Assembly (NCBI RefSeq): GCF_000336615.1
Contig: NZ_AOLW01000015.1
Coordinates: 187,971-251,970 of the forward strand
Length of the DNA stretch: 64,000 nt
Direction of reading: 5' to 3'
DNA from: Haloarcula amylolytica JCM 13557
GTDB taxonomy: Archaea; Halobacteriota; Halobacteria; Halobacteriales; Haloarculaceae
Numbering within the stretch: the first letter of the stretch is position 1; the number at the start of each line of letters is the position of its first letter. This document shows, piece after piece, positions 24,980 to 33,713 of this stretch. The position numbers were made by a program, and so were the translations under genes. Below the pieces are notes generated by a model. It was not told the origin of the DNA. It saw only the letters and a program-made list of their open reading frames with translations, and did not search any database.

Positions 24980-25558
24980 ATGTCCGAATCACACGTCGTC
25001 GGTGTCGTCGGCAGCCTCAGAGAGGAGAGCTACACCAGGGTCGGTATCGAGCGCGCGCTCGCCGCTGCCGAGGAGTTAGGTGCGACGACGGAACTGCTGG
25101 ACCTTCAGGAGTTCGACCTACCGGTGTTCGATGCCGACCACCGCGAGGCCGGCGACGCCGTCGAGTTCGCCGACAGCGTCCGCGCGGCCGATTCGATTCT
25201 GCTCGGGACGCCGGTGTATCACGGGTCCTACTCCGGCGTGCTGAAAAACGCACTCGACTACTGCGGCTTCGACGAGTTCGAACACAAGACCGTAGGGTTG
25301 CTGGCGGTCGCCGGCGGGAGCTTTCCGATTACTGCGCTCGAACACCTCCGGTCGGTCTGCCGCGCACTGAACTGCTGGGTCATCCCGCATCAGGCCGCAA
25401 TCCCGAAGGCGCGAAATCACATCGCGGACGGCCGGATAACCGACGCCGACATCGAAGAACGCGTGACGACGCTCGGCGAGGAAGCGGTCCAGTACGCGAA
25501 CATCGAGCCGGACCCGGCGTGTTTCGAGAGTACGGAGAACGTCGGAGCGGACGATTAG
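24980..25558 (+). CDS. NADPH-dependent FMN reductase-like flavoprotein
   Basis: A 192-residue flavodoxin-fold protein from ATG 24980. It begins with the flavin phosphate loop (VVGSLREESYTRVGI), then GTPVYHGSYSGVLKNALDY as the isoalloxazine-contact loop, typical of the SsuE/ArsH/azoreductase-like FMN reductase family. The electron acceptor is unknown. The stop codon overlaps the first copy of a 36-bp direct repeat. Confidence 0.88.
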   Translation: MSESHVVGVVGSLREESYTRVGIERALAAAEELGATTELLDLQEFDLPVFDADHREAGDAVEFADSVRAADSILLGTPVYHGSYSGVLKNALDYCGFDEFEHKTVGLLAVAGGSFPITALEHLRSVCRALNCWVIPHQAAIPKARNHIADGRITDADIEERVTTLGEEAVQYANIEPDPACFESTENVGADD

Positions 25559-25650
25559 CGGTGAGGACCGCCGCGCGTGTCCGAGCCGTGAGGGTCCGGT
25601 CCGCAGGAGCAGATGATTAGCGGTGAGGACCGCCGTGCGTGTCCGAGCCG
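25553..25650. repeat. Two 36-bp direct repeats, 62-bp period, with hairpins
   Basis: The 36-bp sequence at 25553-25588 recurs at 25615-25650 with one C/T difference. Each copy starts with gattag (the real end of the FMN reductase gene in the first copy) and contains GCGGT-GAGG-ACCGC, a perfect 5-bp hairpin. A local duplication that copied the gene end is the simplest explanation; paired terminator hairpins are another. Confidence 0.75.
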
Positions 25651-25710
25651 AAGGGGATCGCTGACGGATAGAAGGAAACGGTCAAACCGGCTCGCGCCCA
25701 AGTTTCAGGC

Positions 25711-26343
25711 GTGACTCAGTGGGTCGAGAATCCGACCGGTGGCCGGGACCGCGGGCCAGCCGCGCTGGTGCGCGCGTGGGTCGAAATACTCAGCCGTCCG
25801 CGGCGCTTTTTCCGCACCGGCGTCGCGCCGGGCGACCAGGCTCCGGGGCTGGTGTTCGCGGCGACGGTGGTCCTCTTCGAGGAAGTGAGCCGCTACGCCG
25901 TCGTCAAGCTGGCCCAGCGGGGACTGCTGTCTACGGGGCCGTTCGACTACCCCGCCATCGGTGGCTTCTCGCCCGGCGTCGCGGTGCTGGCGCTGTTTGC
26001 AATTCTCGTGTTCGTCACGCCGGCGACAGTGCATCTGACGGCCGCACTGCAGACCCTGCTGTTGCTCCCCGTCGCGTCGGACCGCGGCGGCGTGAGCGAA
26101 ACCGTCCAGGTGATGTGCTACGCGATGGCCCCCTGTCTGCTGGCGGGGCTGCCGAGCGCAGAGGTCCGGGTGCTCGTCACCGCCTGGGGTGCGGGCCTCT
26201 ATCTGCTGGGAACCGCTGTGGTCCACAATATCCGACTTCCGGTCGCCGCAGTCGTCGGAGCCGTTCCCGCGGCGATCATCTTTGGCTACGGTTTCCGGGG
26301 CTTTCAGGCCGTCTCAGTGCTGGCCGCTAACTACGGGTTTTAG
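25711..26343 (+). CDS. YIP1-family membrane protein
   Basis: A 210-residue protein with a GTG start at 25711, as no ATG precedes the first helix. The N-terminal soluble segment (ALVRAWVEILSRPRRFFRTGV) is followed by about five to six membrane helices. The helix-loop order with CYAMAP and AWGAGLY motifs resembles YIP1 proteins. Archaeal members are uncharacterised. The gene downstream follows 26 bp later and is probably co-transcribed. Confidence 0.8.
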   Translation: MTQWVENPTGGRDRGPAALVRAWVEILSRPRRFFRTGVAPGDQAPGLVFAATVVLFEEVSRYAVVKLAQRGLLSTGPFDYPAIGGFSPGVAVLALFAILVFVTPATVHLTAALQTLLLLPVASDRGGVSETVQVMCYAMAPCLLAGLPSAEVRVLVTAWGAGLYLLGTAVVHNIRLPVAAVVGAVPAAIIFGYGFRGFQAVSVLAANYGF

Positions 26344-26369
26344 GGTCCGCCGGCGTGCGTTATCGCACG

Positions 26370-26633
26370 ATGCTCAGTATCGACATCGACCAGTTCATGC
26401 TGGAACTCAAGGACGGCGCGTTCAAGAGCGTCGGGCCGTCGAACAAGGAAGCGACGATCAAGATGTACGACGTGGAGGGCGTCGACGTTCGCGAGTACGG
26501 CGACAAGCGCGTGAAAATTGCCTTCGAAGACGAACAGGGGAGCGAAATCGAGGTCGCACTGTTCCCGGAACAGGCGAAAGCGGTCGCTTCAGGGCTCGAA
26601 CTGCTGGAAGAGGAGAGCGAGATGTTCGAATAG
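26370..26633 (+). CDS. Small acidic haloarchaeal protein (87 aa)
   Basis: An 87-residue protein beginning MLSIDIDQFMLELKDGAFKSV, with alternating beta/charged segments (RVKIAFEDEQGSEIEVALF) and an acidic helical tail. The likely start is ATG 26370. GTG-containing hairpin DNA (GTGCG-TTAT-CGCAC at 26355-26368) lies just before it. No known domain. It sits between YIP1 and the RecJ-like gene. Confidence 0.7.
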   Translation: MLSIDIDQFMLELKDGAFKSVGPSNKEATIKMYDVEGVDVREYGDKRVKIAFEDEQGSEIEVALFPEQAKAVASGLELLEEESEMFE

Positions 26634-26697
26634 CGGACCCGTTCAGTTCGTCCGGAATTCGACAACCGTTTTAGGCCCGACATGCTTGCACCGTGTA

Positions 26698-28896
26698 ATG
26701 GGTTCGTGTATCATCTGCGGCAAATCTGTCGAAGGACGCATCTGTGACCTCCACGAGGAGGACGCCCTGTTCGAGTTCCGTGGCTCGCGTGCCGACCAGC
26801 TATCGGTCGACCGCTACTACCGCGGCAGTGTTGACGGCTTCGCCGAGTTCGGCGTGTTCGTCGACATCGGCGACAGCGTAACGGGGCTGCTCCACCGGAG
26901 CGAACTGGACCAGCGGCTCGATTCCCTCGACTGGGACTCGGGCGACACCGTCTACGTCCAGGTCAAGAACGTACGGGACAACGGCAACGTCGACCTCGGC
27001 TGGTCGATCCGCCAGTCCGAACGCGAGTTCCGCGGCGTCCTCGTCGACGACCCGGAAATCGGTCACTCCGTCCTGCTTGAGAACGAAGACGACGAAGACG
27101 AGACACAGTCCGACGATTCGGACGAGGAGGCGTCTCGACCCTCAACTGACGAGTCAGCGGGACAAAGCGACGACGAATCGGACGCGGACGAAGGCACCGA
27201 ATCCGACGACAGCAGCGCCACGAACGCCGGCGCAGTCAGTCGGGCCAGCGATGACGACCGCGTCGAAGGCACTGCGGCCGTCGGCGGCAACGACAGCGGG
27301 TCGAACACCGCCGTCATGACCGAGTCCGACGAGGAAGCCGACGCAGAGAGCGACGAAAGCGAGGAGCAGACGGACGAGGCGACCACGGCCGAACCGGTCG
27401 CCGCGGCTATCGGCGATCTCGACGACCACGTCGGTGCGGACGTTCGACTGGAAGGCGAAGTCGTCGGCATCCGACAGACCTCCGGGCCGACGGTGTTCGA
27501 ACTGCAGGACGAGACCGGCACTGTCGATTGCGCGGCCTTCGTCGAGGCAGGCGTCCGCGCCTACCCCGAGGTCGAAGAAGACGACTACGTCCGACTCTCG
27601 GGCGAAGTCCGCGAGCGTCGCGGTGAACTGCAGGTCGAGACCGAGGAGCTCGATGTCCTCGAAGCCGAGGAGCGCGAGGAAGTCGAACAGCGGCTCGCCG
27701 ACGCCCTCGACGACGAGGCCCGACCTGACACGGCCGAACCGCTCGCCGATGATACGGCGGTTGCGGCCCTCTCCGATGATCTGGTCGAAGCGGCGACCCA
27801 GATCCGGAAGGCAGTGCTGACGGACCGTCCGGTCATCGTCCGCCACGCCAACACCGCGGACGGCTATCTCGCCGGCAGCGCGCTCGAACGCGCCGCACTC
27901 CCGCTGGTCACCGAGCAGCACCGCCGCGCCGACGCGAAGTACCACTACTTCGACCGGCGACCGATTGAGGGCGGCGTCTACGACATGGACGACGCGACGA
28001 AGGACACGACGACGATGCTCGACAACCGGGAGCGCCACGAGGAGAAGCTCCCGCTGTTCGTCTTCGTCGCCGCCGGCGGCACGCGCGAGAGCCTCGACGG
28101 CTTCGACCTGCTGAACGTCTACGGCGCGCCGAGCGTCGTCATCGACGACATCGACGTCGACGGCGCGGTCGTCGACACGGTCGACGCCGTTGTCTCCCCC
28201 TCGGCCGACGCTGTTTCAGAGACCACGTCGACGGCACTCGCGGCCAACGTCGCCGCACACGTCAACGAGGACGTGCGCGACGACCTGCAGCACCTTCCGG
28301 CCGTGAGCTTCTGGGAGGACATCCCGGAGCCGTATCTGGAGGCAGCCAGCGAGGCGGGCTACGACGAGACCGCGGTGTCGGAGCTCCGCGAAGCCGTCGC
28401 GCTCGAAGCACATTACCAGTCCTACGAGGACAAGCGCGAACTCATCACCGACCTCGTGTTCGGCGACGACGAGGAAGACGTGGGCGGCCTGGCCGGCCAC
28501 ATCGCCGAGCAGTTCCGCGAGAAGGTCGACGAAGAGGTGGCCACCGCACGGGCCAACCTCGACCACCGGAGCGTCGACGGCGTAGACATCGCCGTCCTCG
28601 ACACGGACGCCTTCACCCACCAGTACGAGTTCCCGCCGGAGTCACTCCTGCTCGATGAACTCCACCGGGATGTCCGCGGCGAGAGCGACGCTGTGCTCGG
28701 TATCTCGACGGACACGATGTACGTCCGTGCTACCGGGGACCTGGACCTGCACGAGCTAGTCAGCGAGGTCAGCGAGCGAGTTCCCGAAGGCGGCGTCGCG
28801 ACGCGGAGCGTCCGCGAGGGGACCATCCGCTACCTGGCCGGCGAGCGACCGGCCGTCCTCGACGCTACGCTCGACGTGCTGGCCGACGAACTGTAG
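26698..28896 (+). CDS. RecJ-like DHH-family protein with altered active site
   Basis: A 732-residue protein from ATG 26698. It has an N-terminal zinc motif (Cys4, Cys7, Cys16, His19), an S1-like RNA/ssDNA-binding domain (about 37-110), a long acidic Asp/Glu/Ser linker (about 120-235), an OB-fold (about 245-325) and a RecJ/DHH-like domain. The catalytic motifs look degraded: the usual HxDxDG is RHANTADG (382-389), and the DHH motif reads IDDIDVDG (482-489). Such loss is known for the Cdc45 relatives of RecJ. A nucleic-acid-binding non-nuclease role is inferred; activity through other residues is not excluded. Confidence 0.78.
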   Translation: MGSCIICGKSVEGRICDLHEEDALFEFRGSRADQLSVDRYYRGSVDGFAEFGVFVDIGDSVTGLLHRSELDQRLDSLDWDSGDTVYVQVKNVRDNGNVDLGWSIRQSEREFRGVLVDDPEIGHSVLLENEDDEDETQSDDSDEEASRPSTDESAGQSDDESDADEGTESDDSSATNAGAVSRASDDDRVEGTAAVGGNDSGSNTAVMTESDEEADAESDESEEQTDEATTAEPVAAAIGDLDDHVGADVRLEGEVVGIRQTSGPTVFELQDETGTVDCAAFVEAGVRAYPEVEEDDYVRLSGEVRERRGELQVETEELDVLEAEEREEVEQRLADALDDEARPDTAEPLADDTAVAALSDDLVEAATQIRKAVLTDRPVIVRHANTADGYLAGSALERAALPLVTEQHRRADAKYHYFDRRPIEGGVYDMDDATKDTTTMLDNRERHEEKLPLFVFVAAGGTRESLDGFDLLNVYGAPSVVIDDIDVDGAVVDTVDAVVSPSADAVSETTSTALAANVAAHVNEDVRDDLQHLPAVSFWEDIPEPYLEAASEAGYDETAVSELREAVALEAHYQSYEDKRELITDLVFGDDEEDVGGLAGHIAEQFREKVDEEVATARANLDHRSVDGVDIAVLDTDAFTHQYEFPPESLLLDELHRDVRGESDAVLGISTDTMYVRATGDLDLHELVSEVSERVPEGGVATRSVREGTIRYLAGERPAVLDATLDVLADEL

Positions 28897-28936
28897 CGCA
28901 AGAGGCTTTTTCTCCCCGCCGGCTGTCTGACCGGGC

Positions 28937-29425
28937 ATGAGCGACGGCCCCGTCAACGAAGCCGACCTCGACTGGACCGACCACGACCACGGCGACCGGA
29001 CGTTCAGGCGCAAGCAGCTTGGTGACGCCGCCGGGGGCGAACAACTCGGCGCGAGCCTCTATGCCGTCCCACCGGGGAAACGGCTCTGGGTGCGCCACTA
29101 CCACGAAGGCAACGAGGAAGCGATATTTGTCCAGGCCGGGACCGGCACGCTCTGGCTCGGCCCCGATGCTGAGGAACACGCACTCAAGCCGGGCGATTTC
29201 GTCGCGCTTCCGGCCGGCGAGGAGAGTGCGCACGAAATCGAAGCCGGCGAGTCTGAACTCCGACTGTTGATGGTTTCGACGATGGAGGAACCGGATATCA
29301 CCGTCTACCCCGACCGGGAGATGGTCGGGCTGTACGCCGGGTCACCGCCGGGCGGCGAGAAGGCGGACCGGACGTTGTCGACGTATCTCGACATAAACGC
29401 GGAAAAAGAGTACTGGGAGGAGTGA
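28937..29425 (+). CDS. Cupin-domain protein
   Basis: A 162-residue single cupin. It has motif 1 (VRHYHEGNEEAIFVQAGTG) with metal-ligand-like His and Glu, and motif 2 (LKPGDFVALPAGEESAHEI). Such proteins act as small-molecule sensors, isomerases or dioxygenases; no specific role can be assigned. Its stop lies 3 bp from the convergent stop of the chemotaxis transducer. Confidence 0.85.
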   Translation: MSDGPVNEADLDWTDHDHGDRTFRRKQLGDAAGGEQLGASLYAVPPGKRLWVRHYHEGNEEAIFVQAGTGTLWLGPDAEEHALKPGDFVALPAGEESAHEIEAGESELRLLMVSTMEEPDITVYPDREMVGLYAGSPPGGEKADRTLSTYLDINAEKEYWEE

Positions 29426-29428
29426 GCC

Positions 29429-31321
29429 TCAGCGGCTGCCGACTTCGAACTCCGACAGCATCGTCTGGAGCCGTTCGGACTGCTCGGCGAGCGATTCGAT
29501 GCTGGCACTGACCTGCGACATGGACGCGGCCTGTTCCTGCGCGGTCGCGGAGGCGGTCTCGGTCTCCGCGGCGGTCGCCTCGCTGATGTCTACGGCCTCC
29601 TCGACCATCGACACCGCTTCCTCGGTCGTGGCGGCTTGGTCGTCGGTCGTGTCGCTTATCTCTTGAATCCCGTTGTCAGTCGCCTCGGCGTTCTCGGCCA
29701 CTTGCGTGAACGTGTCGACGACTTCTTCGACGGCTTCTGTACTCTCCTGCATATCCTGCTTTGCCCCCCGTGCCTCTGTGACCGTGGTTTCAGTCTGGGC
29801 CTGGGTCTCCGCGATGAGCTGTTCGATTTCGGTCGCAGAGGCCTGCGTCTCCTCCGCCAACTGTTTGACCTCGTCTGCGACGACAGCGAACCCGTCGCCG
29901 CCCGACCCGTTTCCGGCCCGTGCGGCCTCGATGTTGGCATTCAGGGCCAGCATGTTCGTCTGCTCGGCGATGTCGCCGATGAGATCGACGATCTCACCGA
30001 TCTCTGCCATCTTCTCGTCCAGCCGCTCCACGTTTTCGACGGTCGAATCGATCGCTGTCTGGACCTCTCGGGAGCCCGCTATCGCTTCCTGTGCCGTCTC
30101 CTCGCCGGCGTCCGCGATTTCGGCCGTCTCGCGGGACCGCTCCGCGACGGTTTCGGCGGAGGCAGCGACCTCCTCGACAGTTGCCGACAGGTCGGTCATC
30201 TCGCCCGAGACGGTTTCGAGCATTTCCCGCTGGTCGGCCGCCCCGCTGGCGATGCCCTGAATCGATTCGCTCATGTCCTCGCTGGCCCCCGTTGCCTCGT
30301 TGGCACCGGCCGTGGCCTGGTCGCTTGTCGATGCAACCTCTTCGGAGAATGTCTGTATCTCCTCCATCGCCGACTCCGTCTCCGTCATCATCTTGTTGAA
30401 CGACTCTGCGATCTGTGCCATCGCGTCACTCTCGCTGTCGGGGTCAATCCGGACCGTGAGGTCTCCGTCGGCCGCCCGGGACATCGCCGCGCTGTAAGCG
30501 TCGGCCGTGGCTTCGAGGTGCTCGTTGAACTCTTCGACCTCTTGCTGTCGGGCCTCGGCCTCGGCTTTCGCCTCCTCTGCTTCGGCGATAGCCTGTTCCA
30601 TCTCGGCTTTCTTCTCCTCCAGGTTTTCGACCTCCTGGGTCTTCGCTCTGGCCTGTTCGAGTTGTTCTTCTGCCGCTTCACGGGACCGCTCGGTCGACGA
30701 CCAGTGCGCCATCAGCGCCGCAGCCAGCATCAGGACGAACCCCGCGTGAATGAACGCCCACACCCACGGGTTGTTGATCGCCGCTGAGTGGTTGTACACC
30801 CGGCTCGGGTCGATCATGCCGAAAATCCCGTGCTGGACGGACACGTACCCGATGCCGAGGAAGAACGGCAGCCAGTCTTCGTAGACGGCGACCACAGCCA
30901 TCACGACGAAAAAGTGGAAGTGAGCCTCGATGTACCCGCCGGAGAAGTGGACCAGGAACCCGGACGTCGTGACGAGTCCCATCGTCGCCAGCGCGGTTCG
31001 CGTTCGCCGACCGAACCAGGGCAACCTCGCCAACACGGCGAGGCCGACGACGACCCCGACCTCTGCGAGAACGTGGAGCGTGTCGATCTCGGGAAGCGTC
31101 GCGCCCGTGACGAGCGATTCAGTTCCCGAATACAGCCCGAGTGCCAGCAGGAACGGCACATGCGCAAGCAGCAGAATGAGGATATTACGGTGTCGGCCGC
31201 GCCACGTCTCGTCCGGGATCGTATCGCCGCTCGGAATGTACGTAATGAACTCCTGGAACCGTTCCGTCGGCGTCAGTTCCCGGGAACGAGTTTGTGCAGA
31301 CCCACTGGTCGTGTCTGGCAT
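29429..31321 (-). CDS. Six-helix methyl-accepting chemotaxis transducer
   Basis: A 630-residue transducer. Six hydrophobic helices lie at about residues 45-210 with several membrane histidines (HFSGG, EAHFHFF). A coiled coil with long Glu/Ala heptads, a HAMP-like segment (about 275-330) and a complete MCP signalling hairpin with tip ([20 protein letters not shown]) follow. The membrane part recalls the haloarchaeal aerotaxis transducer HtrVIII. Oxygen sensing is only suggested; heme ligands cannot be proven from sequence. A TTTTAG element lies about 30 bp upstream of the ATG, consistent with a leaderless mRNA. Confidence 0.85.
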   Translation of the reverse strand: MPDTTSGSAQTRSRELTPTERFQEFITYIPSGDTIPDETWRGRHRNILILLLAHVPFLLALGLYSGTESLVTGATLPEIDTLHVLAEVGVVVGLAVLARLPWFGRRTRTALATMGLVTTSGFLVHFSGGYIEAHFHFFVVMAVVAVYEDWLPFFLGIGYVSVQHGIFGMIDPSRVYNHSAAINNPWVWAFIHAGFVLMLAAALMAHWSSTERSREAAEEQLEQARAKTQEVENLEEKKAEMEQAIAEAEEAKAEAEARQQEVEEFNEHLEATADAYSAAMSRAADGDLTVRIDPDSESDAMAQIAESFNKMMTETESAMEEIQTFSEEVASTSDQATAGANEATGASEDMSESIQGIASGAADQREMLETVSGEMTDLSATVEEVAASAETVAERSRETAEIADAGEETAQEAIAGSREVQTAIDSTVENVERLDEKMAEIGEIVDLIGDIAEQTNMLALNANIEAARAGNGSGGDGFAVVADEVKQLAEETQASATEIEQLIAETQAQTETTVTEARGAKQDMQESTEAVEEVVDTFTQVAENAEATDNGIQEISDTTDDQAATTEEAVSMVEEAVDISEATAAETETASATAQEQAASMSQVSASIESLAEQSERLQTMLSEFEVGSR

Positions 31322-31469
31322 ATATACACAGTCGAGGAGAGCAATGACTAAAAGACTCCCCCGGCAGTATCATTCTAAATAACGGAGTAGAGGGCCTGAG
31401 ACGGGCCTTCAACGACTCTGGAGTTGTTTTCAGACGGCTCATTCGCTGCCGACTGCGACCCGGGTCCCG

Positions 31470-31604
31470 CTACGTATCAGTCGCCGAGACGGACCTGGCT
31501 GCCTTCTTCGCACCGTAGTACGCCCACTCCGCGCTGTAACAGAACACGCAGCCGCGGAAAGTCGGCCGGTCGAGGGTCCCGGTGTCGTCCGGTTCGCTGC
31601 TCAT
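31470..31604 (-). CDS. Small CxxC protein (44 aa)
   Basis: The frame from ATG 31604 to TAG 31470-31472 gives 44 residues. The N-terminus is acidic (MSSEPDDTGTLDRP), then FRGCVFCYSAEWAYYGAKK holds a CxxC pair next to aromatic residues. This looks like a zinc- or redox-type miniprotein and has strong haloarchaeal codon use. It is divergent from elp3 across about 107 bp. Family not recognised. Confidence 0.55.
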   Translation of the reverse strand: MSSEPDDTGTLDRPTFRGCVFCYSAEWAYYGAKKAARSVSATDT

Positions 31605-31711
31605 ACCCTCCTTTGGTACGACAGCACAATGAACCCCACGGCCACCCCGGTCGCTGACGATACCCGAGCGACACGCTTATTCGGCCGAGACGCCGATTTC
31701 GCACAACGCCG

Positions 31712-33367
31712 ATGAGCACGGAGACGCCGGACCCAGACGAGACAGAGACCTTCCAGCAGGTGTGTGCGGAGCTGGTCGACCGGATTCTCGCAGGCGAGGT
31801 CGAGCGCGACGACGTCGAATCGGCCAAGATCGACGTCTGTCGGGAGTACTCCGCGCCGAAAGTGCCGAAAAACTCCGAACTGCTCGACTACGCGCCACAG
31901 GAGCACCGCGAGGTGCTGGAGGAGGTCCTCCAGCGCAAGCCCGTTCGGACTGCCTCGGGTGTCTCCCCCATCGCTATCATGACCTCACCCGAGCGGTGTC
32001 CCCACGGGAAGTGCCTGTACTGTCCCGGCGGTCCCGACTCGGAGTTTTCTTCCGCGCAGTCCTACACCGGCCACGAGCCAGCGGCCGCACGCGGCGAACA
32101 GAACGACTACGATCCGTACGGTCAGGTCACCCTCCGGCTCAACCAACTGCGGGAGATCGGTCATCCCGTCGACAAGGCCGAACTCATCGTGATGGGCGGG
32201 ACGATGACGGCCCGGAGCCACGACTATCAGGAGTGGTTCGTCAAGCGAGCACTGGAGGCGATGAACGACTTCGACGTGGACGGAGAACCGACGCCCGCGG
32301 AGGACGTGAGCTTCGCCGAGGACGACTACGAGTTCCGCTATCTTGAGGACGTCATCGCGGAAAACGAGACCGCTGACGTCCGCAACGTCGCCACCACGTT
32401 CGAGACGAAGCCGGACTGGTGTGATCCGGAACAGATCGACCGGATGCTCGACCTCGGCGGGACGAAAGTCGAGGTCGGCGTCCAGACCACCTTCGAGCGG
32501 ATCAACCGCGAGATGCACCGCGGCCACGGCGTCCAGGCCTCTATCGACGCCAACCGCCGCCTGCGCGATTCGGGGTTCAAGGTCGGCTTCCACATGATGC
32601 CGGGCCAGCCCGGGATGTCCAGGGAGATGTGCCTGGAGGACTTCCGGCGCATCTTCGACCAGACGGACTGGCGGCCCGACTACCTCAAAATCTATCCGAC
32701 ACTGATCGTCGAGGGGACCGTCACCTACGACTGGTGGCGCAAAGACGAGTTCGACCCGTTAGACAACGACGAGGCCGCCGAGCTGGTCGCCGAAATCAAG
32801 GACATGATTCCCCGCTACACCCGCCTCCAGCGCGTCCAGCGAGACATCCCGGCGGACTTCATCGAGGGCGGCGTCTGGAAGTCGAACCTCCGCCAGCTCG
32901 CCTGGCAGCGGATGGAAGAGCACGACTGGACGTGTGACTGTATCCGCTGTCGGGAGGCCGGCCACAGCGACGATGCCGCCGAGAACATCGAACTCGACGT
33001 GATGACCTACGAGGCCTGTGGCGGCACGGAACACTTCATCTCCTTCGAGGACTTCGAGAACGACGTCCTCGTCGGCTTCTGTCGGCTCCGATTCCCCAAC
33101 GACCCGGTGCGCCGGGAGCTACAGGACACCGCAATCGTGCGCGAACTCCACGTCTACGGCAACGCCGTCGGCGTCGGACAGCAGGGTGACGACGAGGACC
33201 ACCAGCACAAAGGCTACGGCAAGAAACTGCTGGAAAAAGCGGAAACACTGGCCCGGGACGCCGGCTACCCGAAACTGGCCGTCATCTCCGGTATCGGCGT
33301 CCGGCAGTACTACCGGGAGAAGCTGGGGTACAAGCAGGACGGGCCGTACGTGAGCAAGCGTCTCTGA
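31712..33367 (+). CDS. elp3: Elp3 tRNA wobble-uridine modifying enzyme
   Basis: A 551-residue radical-SAM/acetyltransferase fusion that puts carboxymethyl-type groups on wobble U34 of tRNAs. The iron-sulfur cysteines are Cys96, Cys101 and Cys104 (CPHGKCLYC, CxxxxCxxC). GGTMTA and TTFETKPD motifs and a C-terminal GNAT domain with the acetyl-CoA loop (HKGYGKKLLEKAE) are present. Archaeal Elp3 works alone without Elp1/2. The protein is full length. Confidence 0.97.
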   Translation: MSTETPDPDETETFQQVCAELVDRILAGEVERDDVESAKIDVCREYSAPKVPKNSELLDYAPQEHREVLEEVLQRKPVRTASGVSPIAIMTSPERCPHGKCLYCPGGPDSEFSSAQSYTGHEPAAARGEQNDYDPYGQVTLRLNQLREIGHPVDKAELIVMGGTMTARSHDYQEWFVKRALEAMNDFDVDGEPTPAEDVSFAEDDYEFRYLEDVIAENETADVRNVATTFETKPDWCDPEQIDRMLDLGGTKVEVGVQTTFERINREMHRGHGVQASIDANRRLRDSGFKVGFHMMPGQPGMSREMCLEDFRRIFDQTDWRPDYLKIYPTLIVEGTVTYDWWRKDEFDPLDNDEAAELVAEIKDMIPRYTRLQRVQRDIPADFIEGGVWKSNLRQLAWQRMEEHDWTCDCIRCREAGHSDDAAENIELDVMTYEACGGTEHFISFEDFENDVLVGFCRLRFPNDPVRRELQDTAIVRELHVYGNAVGVGQQGDDEDHQHKGYGKKLLEKAETLARDAGYPKLAVISGIGVRQYYREKLGYKQDGPYVSKRL

Positions 33368-33713
33368 TAGCCTCACAGCTGCAGTCTAATCCTTACCGGC
33401 CTCAGGTGTGTCCCTGAGCGTCTCATCGATAGATTACAGCCGCACTGTTGTGGGTCCCGCCAGCGAGAGATGCTTTCATCGCGCGACAAGTGACAGGTGC
33501 TGACCGAAAGAACGGCCGCCGTTTGAGGTACTATATGTATATCGACACACCGGCCGAGTGGGCTGGGTGCGCCGAACAGACCTGTACCTGTAATGCCGGG
33601 GGTCGGCCCTTATCAGAGTAGAACCGGCGGTAGCGGGCGAGATACGTGATAAGAGTACCTTACTTTGCGATTCGCTCCCGCTAACTAATTAGCATACTAT
33701 CATCGGCCCAGCC
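33368..33713. promoter_or_regulatory. Promoter region of the CARDB surface protein
   Basis: A 346-bp gap without a credible gene. It contains a CTTATCA / TGATAAG inverted pair (33609-33615 and 33647-33653, 31-nt spacer) and AT-rich promoter-like sequence from about 33670 to 33700 (ctaactaattagcatactatc) ahead of ATG 33714. Confidence 0.4.
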
